Assembly: GCA_022710725.1 (NCBI GenBank)
Contig: JAKLGK010000003.1
Coordinates: 62,001-126,000, forward strand
Reading direction: 5' to 3'
Length of the DNA stretch: 64,000 nt
Source: Verrucomicrobiota bacterium
Lineage (GTDB): Bacteria > Verrucomicrobiota > Kiritimatiellia > CAIQIC01 > JAGNIJ01
Made by a program: the position numbers and the translations under genes. The notes beneath the pieces were generated by a model. The model saw nothing but the letters and a program-made list of their open reading frames with translations, did no database searches and was not told where the DNA came from. Each line of letters opens with the position of its first letter. The stretch's first letter is position 1. Below, piece after piece: positions 1-8,518 of the stretch.

Positions 1-1076
1 ATCGCCCCAAGCACGCGGACCCCCTTCACGCCGGGCCGCGTCTTCAAGGGCTCCAGCACGTCCCGGAAGACGTGTTCGAGGGCGGCGGCCTTTTCCCAAA
101 TGCGCGCTTCCTTGTACACCCGCAAGGCCTCCAGGGCTGCCGCGGCGGCGACCGGATTCCCGCAGAACGTGTGGCCGTGGTAGAAAGAGTGATCATCGGG
201 AGTATCCGAGAACGTCCGGTAGACGGCATCCTTGACGATGGTCGCGCTGATGGGGAGATAGCCCGCCGAGAGCGCTTTCCCGACGCAGACAATGTCCGGG
301 TCGATCCCCGCGTGCTCGAACGCGAACATCCGGCCGGTGCGCCCGAAGCCCGTCGCGATTTCATCGGCGATCAGCAGGACATCGTTTTCGCGGCAAAGCT
401 CCGCCAACCGGCGGAGGTAGGCGGGGGAGTACATCCTCATGCCCGCCGCGCCCTGGCACAGGGGTTCGACAATCAGGGCGGTCAAGTCGTCGCGGTGCTT
501 CGCAAGGAGGGCGGCCGTTTTCTTGAAACAAGCGTCCTCCTGCTCCGCCGACAGCGGGACGGGCGCCTCAAAAGCCGGGAACAGAACCGACTCAAAAGGC
601 TTGTGAAAATTCTCGAGATAGCCGACCGACACGGCGCCGAGCGTGTCCCCGTGGTAGGCCTCTGCGAGGTAGGCGAAGCGCCGTTTGGAGGATTGGCCGG
701 TATTCGTCCTGAACTGGAGCGCGATTTTCAGCGCCGCCTCGACCGCGCTCGCGCCGTCGGAGGCGAAGAGAACATGCCGGTCCGGCGAAGGCATCAGTTG
801 CGCCAGGCGCTCGGCCAGTTCCTCGGCCCGCGGATGGGAGAGGTTGCCGAGGATGCTGTGCTGGAGTTCGCCCGCCTGCCGCCGGATGGCCTCGACGATC
901 CGGGGATGCCCGTGCCCCAGCGCGCAACACCACCATGACGCGATGGCGTCGGTGTAGCGGCATCCCGCCTCGTCAAACAGATATATCCCTTCGCCCCGTA
1001 CGATGGAAGGGGGCGCGCCGGCGTCCACGGCGGACATCCGCGTGTACGGGTGCCATACGTGGCGGGCGTCTTGCAT
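1..1076 (-). CDS. bioA: Adenosylmethionine-8-amino-7-oxononanoate aminotransferase (BioA), 3' end cut by window edge
   Basis: A PLP-dependent class III aminotransferase that converts KAPA to DAPA in biotin synthesis using S-adenosylmethionine as amino donor. The minus-strand frame starts MQDARHVWHPYTRMSAVD and continues through ASWWCCALGHGHP, VLFASDGASAVEAALK and LIADEIATGFGRTG; the PLP-lysine region DIVCVGKALSAGYLP follows. About 358 codons are present, of an expected 420 or so; the C-terminus lies beyond position 1. An in-frame ATG five codons upstream (A at 1091) is an alternative start. The rest of the biotin genes lie about 50 kb away at 50.4-54.2 kb, so this copy is not clustered with them. 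bioD may lie just outside the window, but that is a guess. Confidence 0.93.
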   Translation of the reverse strand, partial: MQDARHVWHPYTRMSAVDAGAPPSIVRGEGIYLFDEAGCRYTDAIASWWCCALGHGHPRIVEAIRRQAGELQHSILGNLSHPRAEELAERLAQLMPSPDRHVLFASDGASAVEAALKIALQFRTNTGQSSKRRFAYLAEAYHGDTLGAVSVGYLENFHKPFESVLFPAFEAPVPLSAEQEDACFKKTAALLAKHRDDLTALIVEPLCQGAAGMRMYSPAYLRRLAELCRENDVLLIADEIATGFGRTGRMFAFEHAGIDPDIVCVGKALSAGYLPISATIVKDAVYRTFSDTPDDHSFYHGHTFCGNPVAAAAALEALRVYKEARIWEKAAALEHVFRDVLEPLKTRPGVKGVRVLGA

Positions 1077-1115
1077 GTTCCTGTGCCTCATGGAAGCGGG
1101 TGGCCCGAATCCGTC

Positions 1116-2693
1116 CTACTGCCGAACGGCGCGGAGGATCCGGTTCGTGGTGGCCGGGATGGTCAGGGTGCTGTAGTGGCCCGTGGCGATCGCTCCCGGC
1201 AGGACATCGGACCACGTCGAAGATCCCGGCGAGGGCGCCGTCTGCACGTTGTAGGTGCGGCCGGAAATCGAGAGCACGTCGAGGTTCCAGCTGGGGGCGG
1301 CGGGATCGGGCGCGGATACCATCAGCGGCTGCCCCCACTGAAGGAACTCGCTGGAAGGAAGGGCCCGCGCGGTGAAGCGCAGTTCGTCGAGCCACTGGTT
1401 GGTGTTGGCGTGGTTCCCGTTGTTGAGGCTGACCCCGATGCCCGCGTGACTGCTGGTCGCGAAGCTGTAGTAACCCGTGGAGGCCGCATCCAGCGGGTAT
1501 TGGATGGTCGGCCGGTAATCCGTGTACACGTGGAGCCAGCTTCCCGTCTTGACGAAGGCGACGTGGTGCCACTGTCCGTCCGCGGGCATCCGGCCCAGGG
1601 GGGTCAGGTATTGGATGCTGTTGTTCGTCTGCTGCGCGTCGCGCAGGTATGCCGAAAACTGGCCCGTCAGCCTCAACCAGACAAAGTTGATTTCCGAGTT
1701 GGTCGAACTGCCGCCGCCTATGCCGGTGCCCCAGTGCAGCAATTGGAAGTTGCTGGGAAGATCCACCGCCCCGGGTTCCGCGGCCATGATGGCCTCGAGC
1801 GTCCACTCGGGCATCTTGCCCGTGTCCCGCCACGGGTTGAGTTCGTCCAGCTTGAAGGATCGCCGGCCCTGGGCATCCGAACGATCCTGCCACCCGTCGT
1901 AGAGAGGCGTCGAGGCGGGGGGCTTGGGCGTGGTATCCATGCTCACCAACCGGGCGGCCTTGAAGAGGCCGGCATGGTCGCCGGCGGAATTTGTCCCGGC
2001 CGTGTCGAAGCGCCACCAGGCCACCGTGCCGGGCGTGGGCTTGTCCACATGGACCTGGTCCACGTAGAGCGGCGCCCCGGCATACGGGTCCGGCAGCCGG
2101 TAAAAGGCCGTGTATACGATTTGCGTCAGGGAGGGGGCGTCCGCGCCCGTCCAGTCGGCGATGTTGGTCCCGTCGTACTGCACGCAGCTGTCGTTGTTCG
2201 ACATGTTGTAGAGATAGACGACCTCGGCGTAGCGGCCCGTGACGAACGGGATGCCGGTGTCGGTCGCGTTTACAATGATGGTCCCGTCATTCGTGTCCGT
2301 GAGAAGGCCCATTTCCGTGTTGGCCAGGCCCTGCAAGAAGGCGAAATTCTGCCGCGCATTTTCCTTGTACAGCATGAACGAGGTCCGCAGCACGGGATGA
2401 TTCGGGTCGGTGTAGGAATAGTACGCGTTCAGATTGGTGTACATGGCCAGCGTGCACTGCTTGCCGGCGGACGGAGGAGCGAACAGGAGGCTGTTGGGAC
2501 TGGTGGCCGGGCGCACGTTGGTGACCTGTGCGGGCTGGGTGTTGGTGAGGATAGGCGGGTCGTTGGTCTGGCCCCAGCCCGAATAGGACGAGACGGGCCC
2601 CAGCAGGTAGCCGTCGAACGTCTCGCACATGAAATCCTGCGCGGAGCACGCGGCAGCCGTCGCAACCATCAGGCAGGCAACAAATTTCTTCAT
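1116..2693 (-). CDS. Secreted LamG/concanavalin-like domain protein
   Basis: A 525-residue exported protein. The N-terminus MKKFVACLMVATAAACSAQ is a signal peptide; AAACSAQ could be a signal peptidase I site, or C16 could make it a lipoprotein. The first half has no family I recognise. From about residue 220 a LamG-like jelly-roll fold is suggested by VAWWRFD, the GQWHHVAFVKTG core and QWLDELRFTARALPSSEF. The C-terminus resembles the small beta-rich tails common in PVC extracellular proteins. A good ribosome site (AAGGGGGGA) precedes the ATG and a promoter lies just upstream, divergent from lnt. Substrate and function are unknown; a carbohydrate- or surface-binding role is inferred only from the fold. 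Confidence 0.75.
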   Translation of the reverse strand: MKKFVACLMVATAAACSAQDFMCETFDGYLLGPVSSYSGWGQTNDPPILTNTQPAQVTNVRPATSPNSLLFAPPSAGKQCTLAMYTNLNAYYSYTDPNHPVLRTSFMLYKENARQNFAFLQGLANTEMGLLTDTNDGTIIVNATDTGIPFVTGRYAEVVYLYNMSNNDSCVQYDGTNIADWTGADAPSLTQIVYTAFYRLPDPYAGAPLYVDQVHVDKPTPGTVAWWRFDTAGTNSAGDHAGLFKAARLVSMDTTPKPPASTPLYDGWQDRSDAQGRRSFKLDELNPWRDTGKMPEWTLEAIMAAEPGAVDLPSNFQLLHWGTGIGGGSSTNSEINFVWLRLTGQFSAYLRDAQQTNNSIQYLTPLGRMPADGQWHHVAFVKTGSWLHVYTDYRPTIQYPLDAASTGYYSFATSSHAGIGVSLNNGNHANTNQWLDELRFTARALPSSEFLQWGQPLMVSAPDPAAPSWNLDVLSISGRTYNVQTAPSPGSSTWSDVLPGAIATGHYSTLTIPATTNRILRAVRQ

Positions 2694-2712
2694 GGTTATC
2701 CCCCCTTTATGA

Positions 2713-2742
2713 AGTGTAGCAGAATCGGCTTCATATCGTCAA
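2713..2742 (-). promoter_or_regulatory. Predicted sigma70-type promoter for the LamG protein gene
   Basis: On the minus strand TTGACG (2737-2742) and TACACT (2713-2718) are separated by 18 bp. The -10 box lies about 20 bp before the start codon at 2693. It sits back to back with a plus-strand promoter for lnt. This is pattern matching only. Confidence 0.45.
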
Positions 2743-2744
2743 AG

Positions 2745-2772
2745 TTGCGATGGCAGGGATTTCCGCTATTCT
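2745..2772 (+). promoter_or_regulatory. Predicted promoter for lnt
   Basis: TTGCGA (2745-2750), a 16-bp spacer and TATTCT (2767-2772). The inferred start of transcription falls about 10 bp before the lnt ATG, leaving little room for a leader. Prediction from sequence alone. Confidence 0.4.
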
Positions 2773-2787
2773 TCCGCGTCTCGAACC

Positions 2788-4377
2788 ATGAATGGCGCTC
2801 TCAAGGAAAAACTACATGCGGCCCTCCCGCGGGCCGGCGCGGCAGCGAGCGGGCTGCTGCTCTTCGCGGCCTTTCCGCCGCTGGAGTGGCGGAACGCGGC
2901 CTGGGTGGCGCTCGCGCCCCTTCTGCTGGCTGCCCGCTTCGTATCCGTTCGCCGGGCCGCGTTCTGCGCCCTCCTGGCCGGAGCCCTGTTCTGGCTGGCC
3001 TCCATCGCGTGGCTCACGCGCGTGACCGTGGTCGGCTGGATCATCCTGGCGCTCTACAGCGCGCTCTACTTCGTCCCGCCCGCGGTGCTGATGTCCGCCT
3101 GGTCGGCGCGGCGCGGCGTCCGCTCCGGCTGGAGCAACCTCGCGCTCATGCTCCTGCTGGCCGCGACGTGGACGGGGGCGGAGTACCTGCGCGCCACGCT
3201 CTTCACCGGCTGGCCCTGGAATCCGCTGGGCGCCACCCAGTACGCCAACCTGCCGCTGATCCAGCTCGCGCGCGGGGGCGGTGTCTATGCCGTCTCCGCG
3301 CTCGTGGTCTGGGTGAATGCCGCCCTGGCCCTGACGATCCTCCGCTACCTGGACGTCCGGGGCCATTGGGGCCGTCGCCCGCATCCCGAGCTGATGCTGG
3401 GCTTCCTCGCCGTCGCCCTCGCGGTCGTGTACGGCTGGCGGAGCGTACGCGCGGATCGCGCGGAAGGCCTGCCGCTGCGCGTCGCCGTGATCCAGCCGAA
3501 CATCCCCCAGGACGAGAAGTGGACCGCCGAAAAATTCGAAATGATCTACGGGCGCCTGCGGACGCTGACCGAGCAGGCCCTGCGCGTCGGCGGATCGGAC
3601 CTCGTCGTCTGGCCCGAAACCGCGGTCCCCGACGACATCCGCGACAGCGAGGCCAGTTATGGCCTCGCTGTCGAAATGGTCACCAACGGCGCGCCGCTGC
3701 TGGTCGGTTCGATGGACACGGAATGGCTGGACGAGGGCCCGCGCTACTACAACAGCTCCTTCCTCTTCGACACCAACGGCATGATCGTCAAAGGCTACGA
3801 CAAGCGACACCTCGTGATCTTCGGCGAGTACGTGCCGCTGCAGCCGTTCCTGCCGTTCGTCCGGGCGCTCACGCCGATCCAGGCCAGCTTCTCGCCGGGC
3901 CACACCAGCACGGTGTTCCGGCTGGATCGCCCGGATGTTCCCTTCTCGGCGCTCATTTGCTTCGAGGACACGGTGGCCCCGCTGGCCGCCGAGTCCGTTC
4001 GAAACGGGGCCCGCGTCCTCTTCAACCAGACCAACGACGCGTGGTTCGACCCCGGCTGGGCGCCGAAACAGCATATGATCCAGTGCGTCTTCCGCAGCGT
4101 GGAGAATGCCGTGCCGTCCGTCCGCTGCGCCAACACGGGGATTTCCTGCTTCATCGACCGGCGCGGCCGCGTCCACGACGTGCTCGATGACGGGAACGGA
4201 TTCACGCGCGTGATGGGCATCCGCGCGGCCGAAGTCCGCGTGCCGCCGGAGGACATGCCCCTGACGTTCTATACCCGGCATGGCGACCTCTTCGCTCAAG
4301 CGTGCGCAGGGTTCGGAGCCCTGGCGCTGTTTTTTGCTTTACGGCGCGGCCGGGATGCGGGAAAGAAGAGTGAATAG
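2788..4377 (+). CDS. lnt: Apolipoprotein N-acyltransferase
   Basis: An inner-membrane enzyme that transfers the third acyl chain to the N-terminal cysteine of lipoproteins. The 529 residues match the family length. The first 230 or so residues contain several hydrophobic membrane segments; a nitrilase-like catalytic domain follows. The Glu-Lys-Cys triad is visible: E277 in VVWPETAVP, K339 in GYDKRHLVIFGEYVP and C391 in LICFED. A final hydrophobic helix (about 505-520) is present. Its presence fits the several lipoproteins in this window and a diderm envelope. It starts the plus-strand run that continues with prfB. The last codons and stop lie inside a GTGAATAGT-type low-complexity repeat. Confidence 0.95.
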   Translation: MNGALKEKLHAALPRAGAAASGLLLFAAFPPLEWRNAAWVALAPLLLAARFVSVRRAAFCALLAGALFWLASIAWLTRVTVVGWIILALYSALYFVPPAVLMSAWSARRGVRSGWSNLALMLLLAATWTGAEYLRATLFTGWPWNPLGATQYANLPLIQLARGGGVYAVSALVVWVNAALALTILRYLDVRGHWGRRPHPELMLGFLAVALAVVYGWRSVRADRAEGLPLRVAVIQPNIPQDEKWTAEKFEMIYGRLRTLTEQALRVGGSDLVVWPETAVPDDIRDSEASYGLAVEMVTNGAPLLVGSMDTEWLDEGPRYYNSSFLFDTNGMIVKGYDKRHLVIFGEYVPLQPFLPFVRALTPIQASFSPGHTSTVFRLDRPDVPFSALICFEDTVAPLAAESVRNGARVLFNQTNDAWFDPGWAPKQHMIQCVFRSVENAVPSVRCANTGISCFIDRRGRVHDVLDDGNGFTRVMGIRAAEVRVPPEDMPLTFYTRHGDLFAQACAGFGALALFFALRRGRDAGKKSE

Positions 4378-4449
4378 TGAATGGTGATTAGTGAATAGTA
4401 GCCTGAACCCTGAACCCTGCTTGCCCGCCGGAGGCCCGGCGTAGGCGGG
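4370..4449 (+). repeat. Three adjacent low-complexity/repeat strings between lnt and prfB
   Basis: Three different simple motifs fill the gap. First, GTGAATAGTGAATGGTGA and a further GTGAATAGT form a degenerate 9-10-mer repeat (4370-4399) that runs through the lnt stop codon. Second, CCTGAACCCTGAACCCTG (4402-4419) is a 7-mer tandem. Third, CCCGCC and GGCGGG form a 6-bp stem around a 14-nt loop (4424-4448). A short echo, CCTGAACCC, recurs at about 6646. No coding function is evident, and the stem-loop has no T-run to make it a clear terminator. Confidence 0.55.
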
Positions 4450-4459
4450 AACCCTCCCC

Positions 4460-5585
4460 ATGCTCTACGAACTCCAGCAGCAATGGCAAACCCTCCAGAA
4501 GCGTTTCGAGGAGATGCGGGGGTATCTTTGACGTCGAAACCCGCCGCCGCTCGCTAGCCGAATTGGAAGCCCTCGCCGCCGCGCCAGAATTCTGGAACGA
4601 CCAGGCTAGGGCCCGGGACGTCATCGCCCGCACCAACGCCGTTCGCGGCGTGCTGGAGCCCTACGAGAAGGCCGAGCGGGATATCGAGGACACCGGCGTG
4701 CTCCTGGAACTGGCCGAGCAGGAGAAAGATCCGGCCCAGCAGGAACCCGTCCTTCACGAAATCGAGGGCCATCTCAAGCGGATCGAGGCGGATTTCTCCG
4801 CGCTGGAGATCCGGCTGCTCTTGAGCGGGCGCTTCGACGCCAACAACGCTTACTTGAGCCTCCACGCCGGCGCGGGCGGGACCGAGTCCTGCGACTGGAC
4901 CAGCATCCTGTTCCGCATGTACCGCCGCTACTGCGAGGACCACGGCTTCGAGGTCGAGATCATGGACTCGCTCTCGGGCGAGGAGGCCGGCCTCAAGAGC
5001 ATCACCTTCCTCGTCCGCGGCCCCTACGCCTACGGCTACTTCCGCGCCGAGCGCGGCGTCCATCGCCTGGTCCGCATCAGCCCCTTCGACGCGAACAAGC
5101 GCCGCCACACGTCCTTCGCCTCGCTCGACGTCATCGCGGAAGTCGACGATTCCATCAATATCGAGATCGGTGAAAATGACCTGCGCGTGGACACCTACCG
5201 GTCCGGCGGCGCCGGCGGCCAGCACGTGAACAAGACCGACTCCGCCGTGCGCCTCGTGCACCTGCCCACCGGCATCGTGGTCGCCTGCCAGGCCGAGCGT
5301 TCGCAGCACAAGAACCGCGCCCGGGCCATGAAGATGCTGATGGCCAAGCTCTACGAGTACGAGGCGGACAAGAAACGCAAGGAGATGGAGAAGTTCTACG
5401 GCGAGAAGGGCGAGATCGCCTGGGGCCGGCAGATCCGGTCCTACGTGCTCCAACCGTACACGATGGTCAAGGACCACCGGACCGACGTCGAGACCGGCAA
5501 CGCCGACGCCGTCCTCGACGGCGACCTCGATCCATTCATACAGGCCTATCTTCGCCAGAATCCAGGAACGAGTGAGGGGCCGTAA
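4460..5585 (+). CDS. prfB: Peptide chain release factor 2, with programmed +1 frameshift
   Basis: RF2 reads UGA and UAA stop codons. Translation starts at ATG 4460 (MLYELQQQW) and reaches an in-frame UGA at 4529-4531 in the context CGGGGGTATCTTTGAC. This is the classic RF2 shift site: the purine-rich stretch before CTT acts as an internal Shine-Dalgarno, and the ribosome slips on CTT to read GAC from 4530. The joined product has 374 residues, close to the usual 365. Its anticodon-like SPF tripeptide (RLVRISPFD) and GGQ motif (252-254, in GGAGGQHVNKTDSAVRL) are intact. The frameshift provides autoregulation in known systems. It follows lnt after a repeat-rich gap and precedes trpC. Confidence 0.96.
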
Positions 5586-5616
5586 CGTGACCCGGGCCTC
5601 CGGCCCGTGAGCTGCC

Positions 5617-6405
5617 GTGAATATCCTGGCTGAAATTATCGCGCACAAGAGGGCGGAACTGGCCGAATGGAAACAAGCCCGGTCCGTGGAGATGCTTCGC
5701 GCCGTGCAGGTCGCCCCGCCGCCGCCCTTTGCCGCCGCGCTGCGCGCCGCGCCGATCGGCCTGATCGCCGAGGCCAAGCGCCGGTCGCCGTCGGCGGGCG
5801 CCATCCGCGAGCCGTTCGATCCCGCCGCCATCGCGGCCGCCTACGCCCGCGCCGGCGCACAGGCCATGTCCGTGCTGATGGACCGCAGGTATTTTGCCGG
5901 CGGCGAAGAGGCGTTTCGAGCCGTTCGAGCCTCGGTGTCCCTGCCTCTGCTCTATAAGGAGTTCGTGGTGGACCCCTGGCAGGTCTGGCACGCCCGGGCC
6001 CTCGGCGCGTCCGCGGTCCTTCTGATCGCCGCGGCCCTGGACGACCGGGAATTGGCGGCGCTGCTCACGGAATGCCGGGCGGCCGGGCTGGAGGTCCTGC
6101 TCGAGGTCCATGACGAGACCGAAATGCGGCGGGCCGCCGCTAGCGGCGCGGAGTGCATAGGAGTCAACAACCGCGACCTGCGCACGTTCACTGTAGATCT
6201 CGGTACCACCGAACGATTGAAGACACTCGCGCCGACGCGGTGTACACTGGTCAGCGAAAGCGGGATCCGTACCGCGGCGGATGTCTTGCGTCTCCAAGCC
6301 GCGGGGGTGCAGGCCGTGCTGGTGGGCGAGCACTTGTTGCGGCAGCCGGATCTGGAGCGGGCGGTGCGCGAACTGATGGGCTTGGCATGGGAGGGGGAAT
6401 CATGA
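5617..6405 (+). CDS. trpC: Indole-3-glycerol phosphate synthase
   Basis: It closes the ring of CdRP to form indole-3-glycerol phosphate in tryptophan synthesis. The 262-residue TIM barrel starts at GTG 5617 (NILAEIIAHKRAELAEWKQ). Visible motifs are LIAEAKRRSPSAG near the N-terminus (catalytic Lys in the family), ALMD-type SVLMDRRYFAGG, LLYKEFVVDPWQVW, EVHDETEMRRA, GVNNRDLRTF and VSESGIRTAADV with LVGEHLLR at the end. The stop codon overlaps the next ATG in an ATGA. It belongs to a short run trpC, small membrane protein, trpF, trpB. trpA, trpD and trpE are not in the window. Confidence 0.95.
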   Translation: MNILAEIIAHKRAELAEWKQARSVEMLRAVQVAPPPPFAAALRAAPIGLIAEAKRRSPSAGAIREPFDPAAIAAAYARAGAQAMSVLMDRRYFAGGEEAFRAVRASVSLPLLYKEFVVDPWQVWHARALGASAVLLIAAALDDRELAALLTECRAAGLEVLLEVHDETEMRRAAASGAECIGVNNRDLRTFTVDLGTTERLKTLAPTRCTLVSESGIRTAADVLRLQAAGVQAVLVGEHLLRQPDLERAVRELMGLAWEGES

Positions 6406-6590
6406 AAACAGTCGGTATTCTGTCCGGACTCGTGGCGTTCGTGCTGTGCGCGGCGGCAGGCCTGTGGATCCTGACGAAGGTGGGCTTCGATCACGGCGAC
6501 GACGTGATGTCCACCGGCATCGGGCTCTACTTCATCGGCAAGGCCTTCTTCGTCGGGCCCATGCTGATCCTGGCCGCGCTCAAGCATTGA
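6402..6590 (+). CDS. Small two-helix membrane protein of unknown function
   Basis: A 62-residue protein starting MKTVGILSGLVAFVLCAAAG, with its ATG overlapping the trpC stop. Two hydrophobic segments (about 5-26 and 40-60) flank a short polar turn, KVGFDHGDDVMSTG. I do not recognise a family. The tight overlap shows co-translation with trpC, but no functional link can be claimed. A 75-bp gap separates it from trpF. Confidence 0.6.
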   Translation: MKTVGILSGLVAFVLCAAAGLWILTKVGFDHGDDVMSTGIGLYFIGKAFFVGPMLILAALKH

Positions 6591-6665
6591 ACAGAAGGCG
6601 CAAAGAACGCCAAGGGGCGGGGGAGAAGAAGTCCGCGCTCTTCCCCTGAACCCTTTGACCTATCC

Positions 6666-7316
6666 ATGCCGGTCCTCGTGAAAATCTGCGGGCTCTGCTC
6701 GGCGGCTGACGTCCGGGCTGTCGCGGCGCTGAAGCCGGACGCGCTCGGGTTCGTCTTCTGGCCGGGCTCGAAGCGGTGTGTCCGGGCCGCGGACGTCGCA
6801 ACCTGGACGCGCGATCTGCCGCCGGGCCTGCTGAAAGTGGGCGTGTTCGTCAATGCCGCGCCGGCGGAACTGGAAGCCACGGTCCGAAAGGCCGGCCTGG
6901 ACGTGGTCCAGTACCATGTTTTCCAAACATTGGAAAAAGAATCCGCGAATTTTCCAGACATTGGAAAAAATATCCGGCTTTTTTCCAAACATTGGAAAAC
7001 CGTCCATCTCGACCGCGGCGGGCCGCCGCCGATAGAGTCCGCGTTCGTTGACGCGTTCCTGGTGGACAGTTATAGTGCCGATTCGCCGGGGGGCACCGGG
7101 CGGTTAGGGAACTGGGCCGCGGCGCGGGCGTTCGTGGAGCGCTGCGGCAAGCCCGTCGTGCTGGCCGGGGGCCTGACGCCGGAGAACGTGGCCGAGGCGA
7201 TTCGGACGGTGCGGCCGTGGGGCGTGGATGTCAGTTCGGGCGTGGAGATCGCTCCCGGCCGCAAGGACTTGAAGAAGGTGGAAGAATTTATTCGGGCATG
7301 CCGCGAAAACGCATAG
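6666..7316 (+). CDS. trpF: Phosphoribosylanthranilate isomerase with an internal palindromic repeat array
   Basis: It isomerises PRA to CdRP in tryptophan synthesis. The 216 residues begin [19 protein letters not shown], which contains the catalytic cysteine region (KICGL). The catalytic aspartate region [14 protein letters not shown] and the phosphate-binding end [11 protein letters not shown] and GVDVSSGVE are intact. Between VVQYH and DAFLVDS, where the family normally has G(D/N)E..., a helix and the WKA strand, the sequence is [18 protein letters not shown] and then [11 protein letters not shown]. These residues are encoded by three palindromic DNA repeats. Overall length is near normal, so the array appears to have replaced ordinary barrel sequence. 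The frame stays open and the main catalytic residues remain; activity is uncertain. It overlaps trpB by 19 bp. Confidence 0.88.
   Translation: MPVLVKICGLCSAADVRAVAALKPDALGFVFWPGSKRCVRAADVATWTRDLPPGLLKVGVFVNAAPAELEATVRKAGLDVVQYHVFQTLEKESANFPDIGKNIRLFSKHWKTVHLDRGGPPPIESAFVDAFLVDSYSADSPGGTGRLGNWAAARAFVERCGKPVVLAGGLTPENVAEAIRTVRPWGVDVSSGVEIAPGRKDLKKVEEFIRACRENA
6919..6999 (+). repeat. Three palindromic repeats at exact 31-bp spacing inside trpF
   Basis: Copies at 6919-6937 and 6981-6999 read TTTTCCAAACATTGGAAAA; the middle copy at 6950-6968 reads TTTTCCAGACATTGGAAAA. Each has 8-bp arms around a 3-nt centre. Start-to-start spacing is 31 bp in both cases and each 12-bp spacer contains TCCG. Because 31 is not a multiple of three, the same DNA is read in three different frames (FQTLEK, FPDIGK, SKHWK), so the conservation is at DNA level. 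The left 17 bases closely match the palindromes at 54.96 and 55.11 kb. Confidence 0.9.
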
Positions 7317-8518
7317 ACACGGAGCCGGACGCGCACGGCCACTTCGGGCCGTACGGCGGGATGTTCGTCCCCGAAACGCTGATGGCTCCTCTCCAGGATC
7401 TCGAGCGCGAGTTCCGCGCGGCGCGGCGCGATCCGTCCTTCCGCCGCGACGTGGAGTACTACCTGCGCGAGTACGTCGGGCGCCCGACCCCGCTCTATTT
7501 TGCCGAGCGCATGACCCGGGAACTCGGCGGGCCGAGGATTTATCTCAAGCGCGAGGACCTGTGTCACACCGGCGCGCACAAGATCAACAACTGCATCGGC
7601 CAGTGCCTGCTCGCGCGGCGCATGGGCAAGAAGCGTGTCATCGCCGAGACGGGCGCGGGCCAGCACGGCGTCGCGACGGCGACCTGCGCGGCGCTGTTCG
7701 GGATGCAGTGCGTCGTCTACATGGGCAAAGTGGACATGGAGCGCCAGGCGCTCAACGTCTTCCGCATGCGCAGTCTCGGGGCCGAGGTTGTGCCTGTGAC
7801 GGCCGGCCAGCAAACGCTGAAGGAGGCTATCAGCGAAGCCATGCGCGACTGGGTGACGAACGTTCGCACCACGCATTACGTCCTCGGCACGGCCTACGGC
7901 GCGCACCCGTACCCGGTGATGGTCCGGACCTTCCAGAGCGTCATCGGGCGCGAGGCGCGGCGGCAGATTCTCAAGCAGGAAGGCCGGCTCCCGTCCGCGC
8001 TCGTCGCCTGCGTCGGCGGCGGCAGCAACGCGATCGGACTCTTTTATCCCTTCCTCCAGGACCGCGGCGTGGAAATGATCGGCGTCGAGGCCGGCGGGCT
8101 CGGCATCCGCAGCGGGAAGCACGCCGCCCGGTTCGCCGACGGGCGGGTGGGGGTGCTGCAGGGTACGCGCACGTGGGTGCTGCAGGACAGCGAGGGGCAG
8201 ATTCGCCTGACCCACTCGGTCAGCGCCGGCCTGGACTACGCCGCCGTTGGTCCGGAGCACGCTCTCCTGCGGGATTTGAAGCGGGCGGACTACAGCCACG
8301 TGACGGACCGCGAGGCGGTGGACGCGTTCTACACCCTGGCGCGGTGGGAGGGCATCCTGGGAGCGCTGGAGTCGGTCCACGCCGTGGCGTGGCTGATGAA
8401 AAACGCGCGACGCTGGGGGAAGAAGGACTTGATCCTTGTCAACCTGTCCGGCCGCGGCGATAAAGACGTGCAGCAGGTGTCCGCGTGGAGCGCCAAGCAC
8501 GGCGGGCCAAAGGCATGA
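7298..8518 (+). CDS. trpB: Tryptophan synthase beta chain
   Basis: It condenses indole with serine to make tryptophan, using PLP. The 406 residues start at ATG 7298 ([20 protein letters not shown]), inside the end of trpF. The family landmarks are [15 protein letters not shown], the PLP lysine in [29 protein letters not shown], the phosphate loop VGGGSNAIG and NLSGRGDKD near the end. The C-terminus overlaps yicC. trpA is not adjacent, which is unusual because TrpB normally works in a complex with TrpA; it is probably elsewhere in the genome. Confidence 0.97.
   Translation: MPRKRIDTEPDAHGHFGPYGGMFVPETLMAPLQDLEREFRAARRDPSFRRDVEYYLREYVGRPTPLYFAERMTRELGGPRIYLKREDLCHTGAHKINNCIGQCLLARRMGKKRVIAETGAGQHGVATATCAALFGMQCVVYMGKVDMERQALNVFRMRSLGAEVVPVTAGQQTLKEAISEAMRDWVTNVRTTHYVLGTAYGAHPYPVMVRTFQSVIGREARRQILKQEGRLPSALVACVGGGSNAIGLFYPFLQDRGVEMIGVEAGGLGIRSGKHAARFADGRVGVLQGTRTWVLQDSEGQIRLTHSVSAGLDYAAVGPEHALLRDLKRADYSHVTDREAVDAFYTLARWEGILGALESVHAVAWLMKNARRWGKKDLILVNLSGRGDKDVQQVSAWSAKHGGPKA

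Noticed and set aside
1050..4190. A 1046-codon open frame on the plus strand
   Set aside because: It runs antisense to the LamG gene and out of frame through lnt. It is Arg/Gly/Pro-rich without motifs, as expected of a shadow frame in GC-rich DNA.
6919..6999. A CRISPR array reading of the 31-bp repeats
   Set aside because: Units are palindromic, the spacers are only 12 bp and similar to each other, the array lies inside a coding frame and no cas genes are near.
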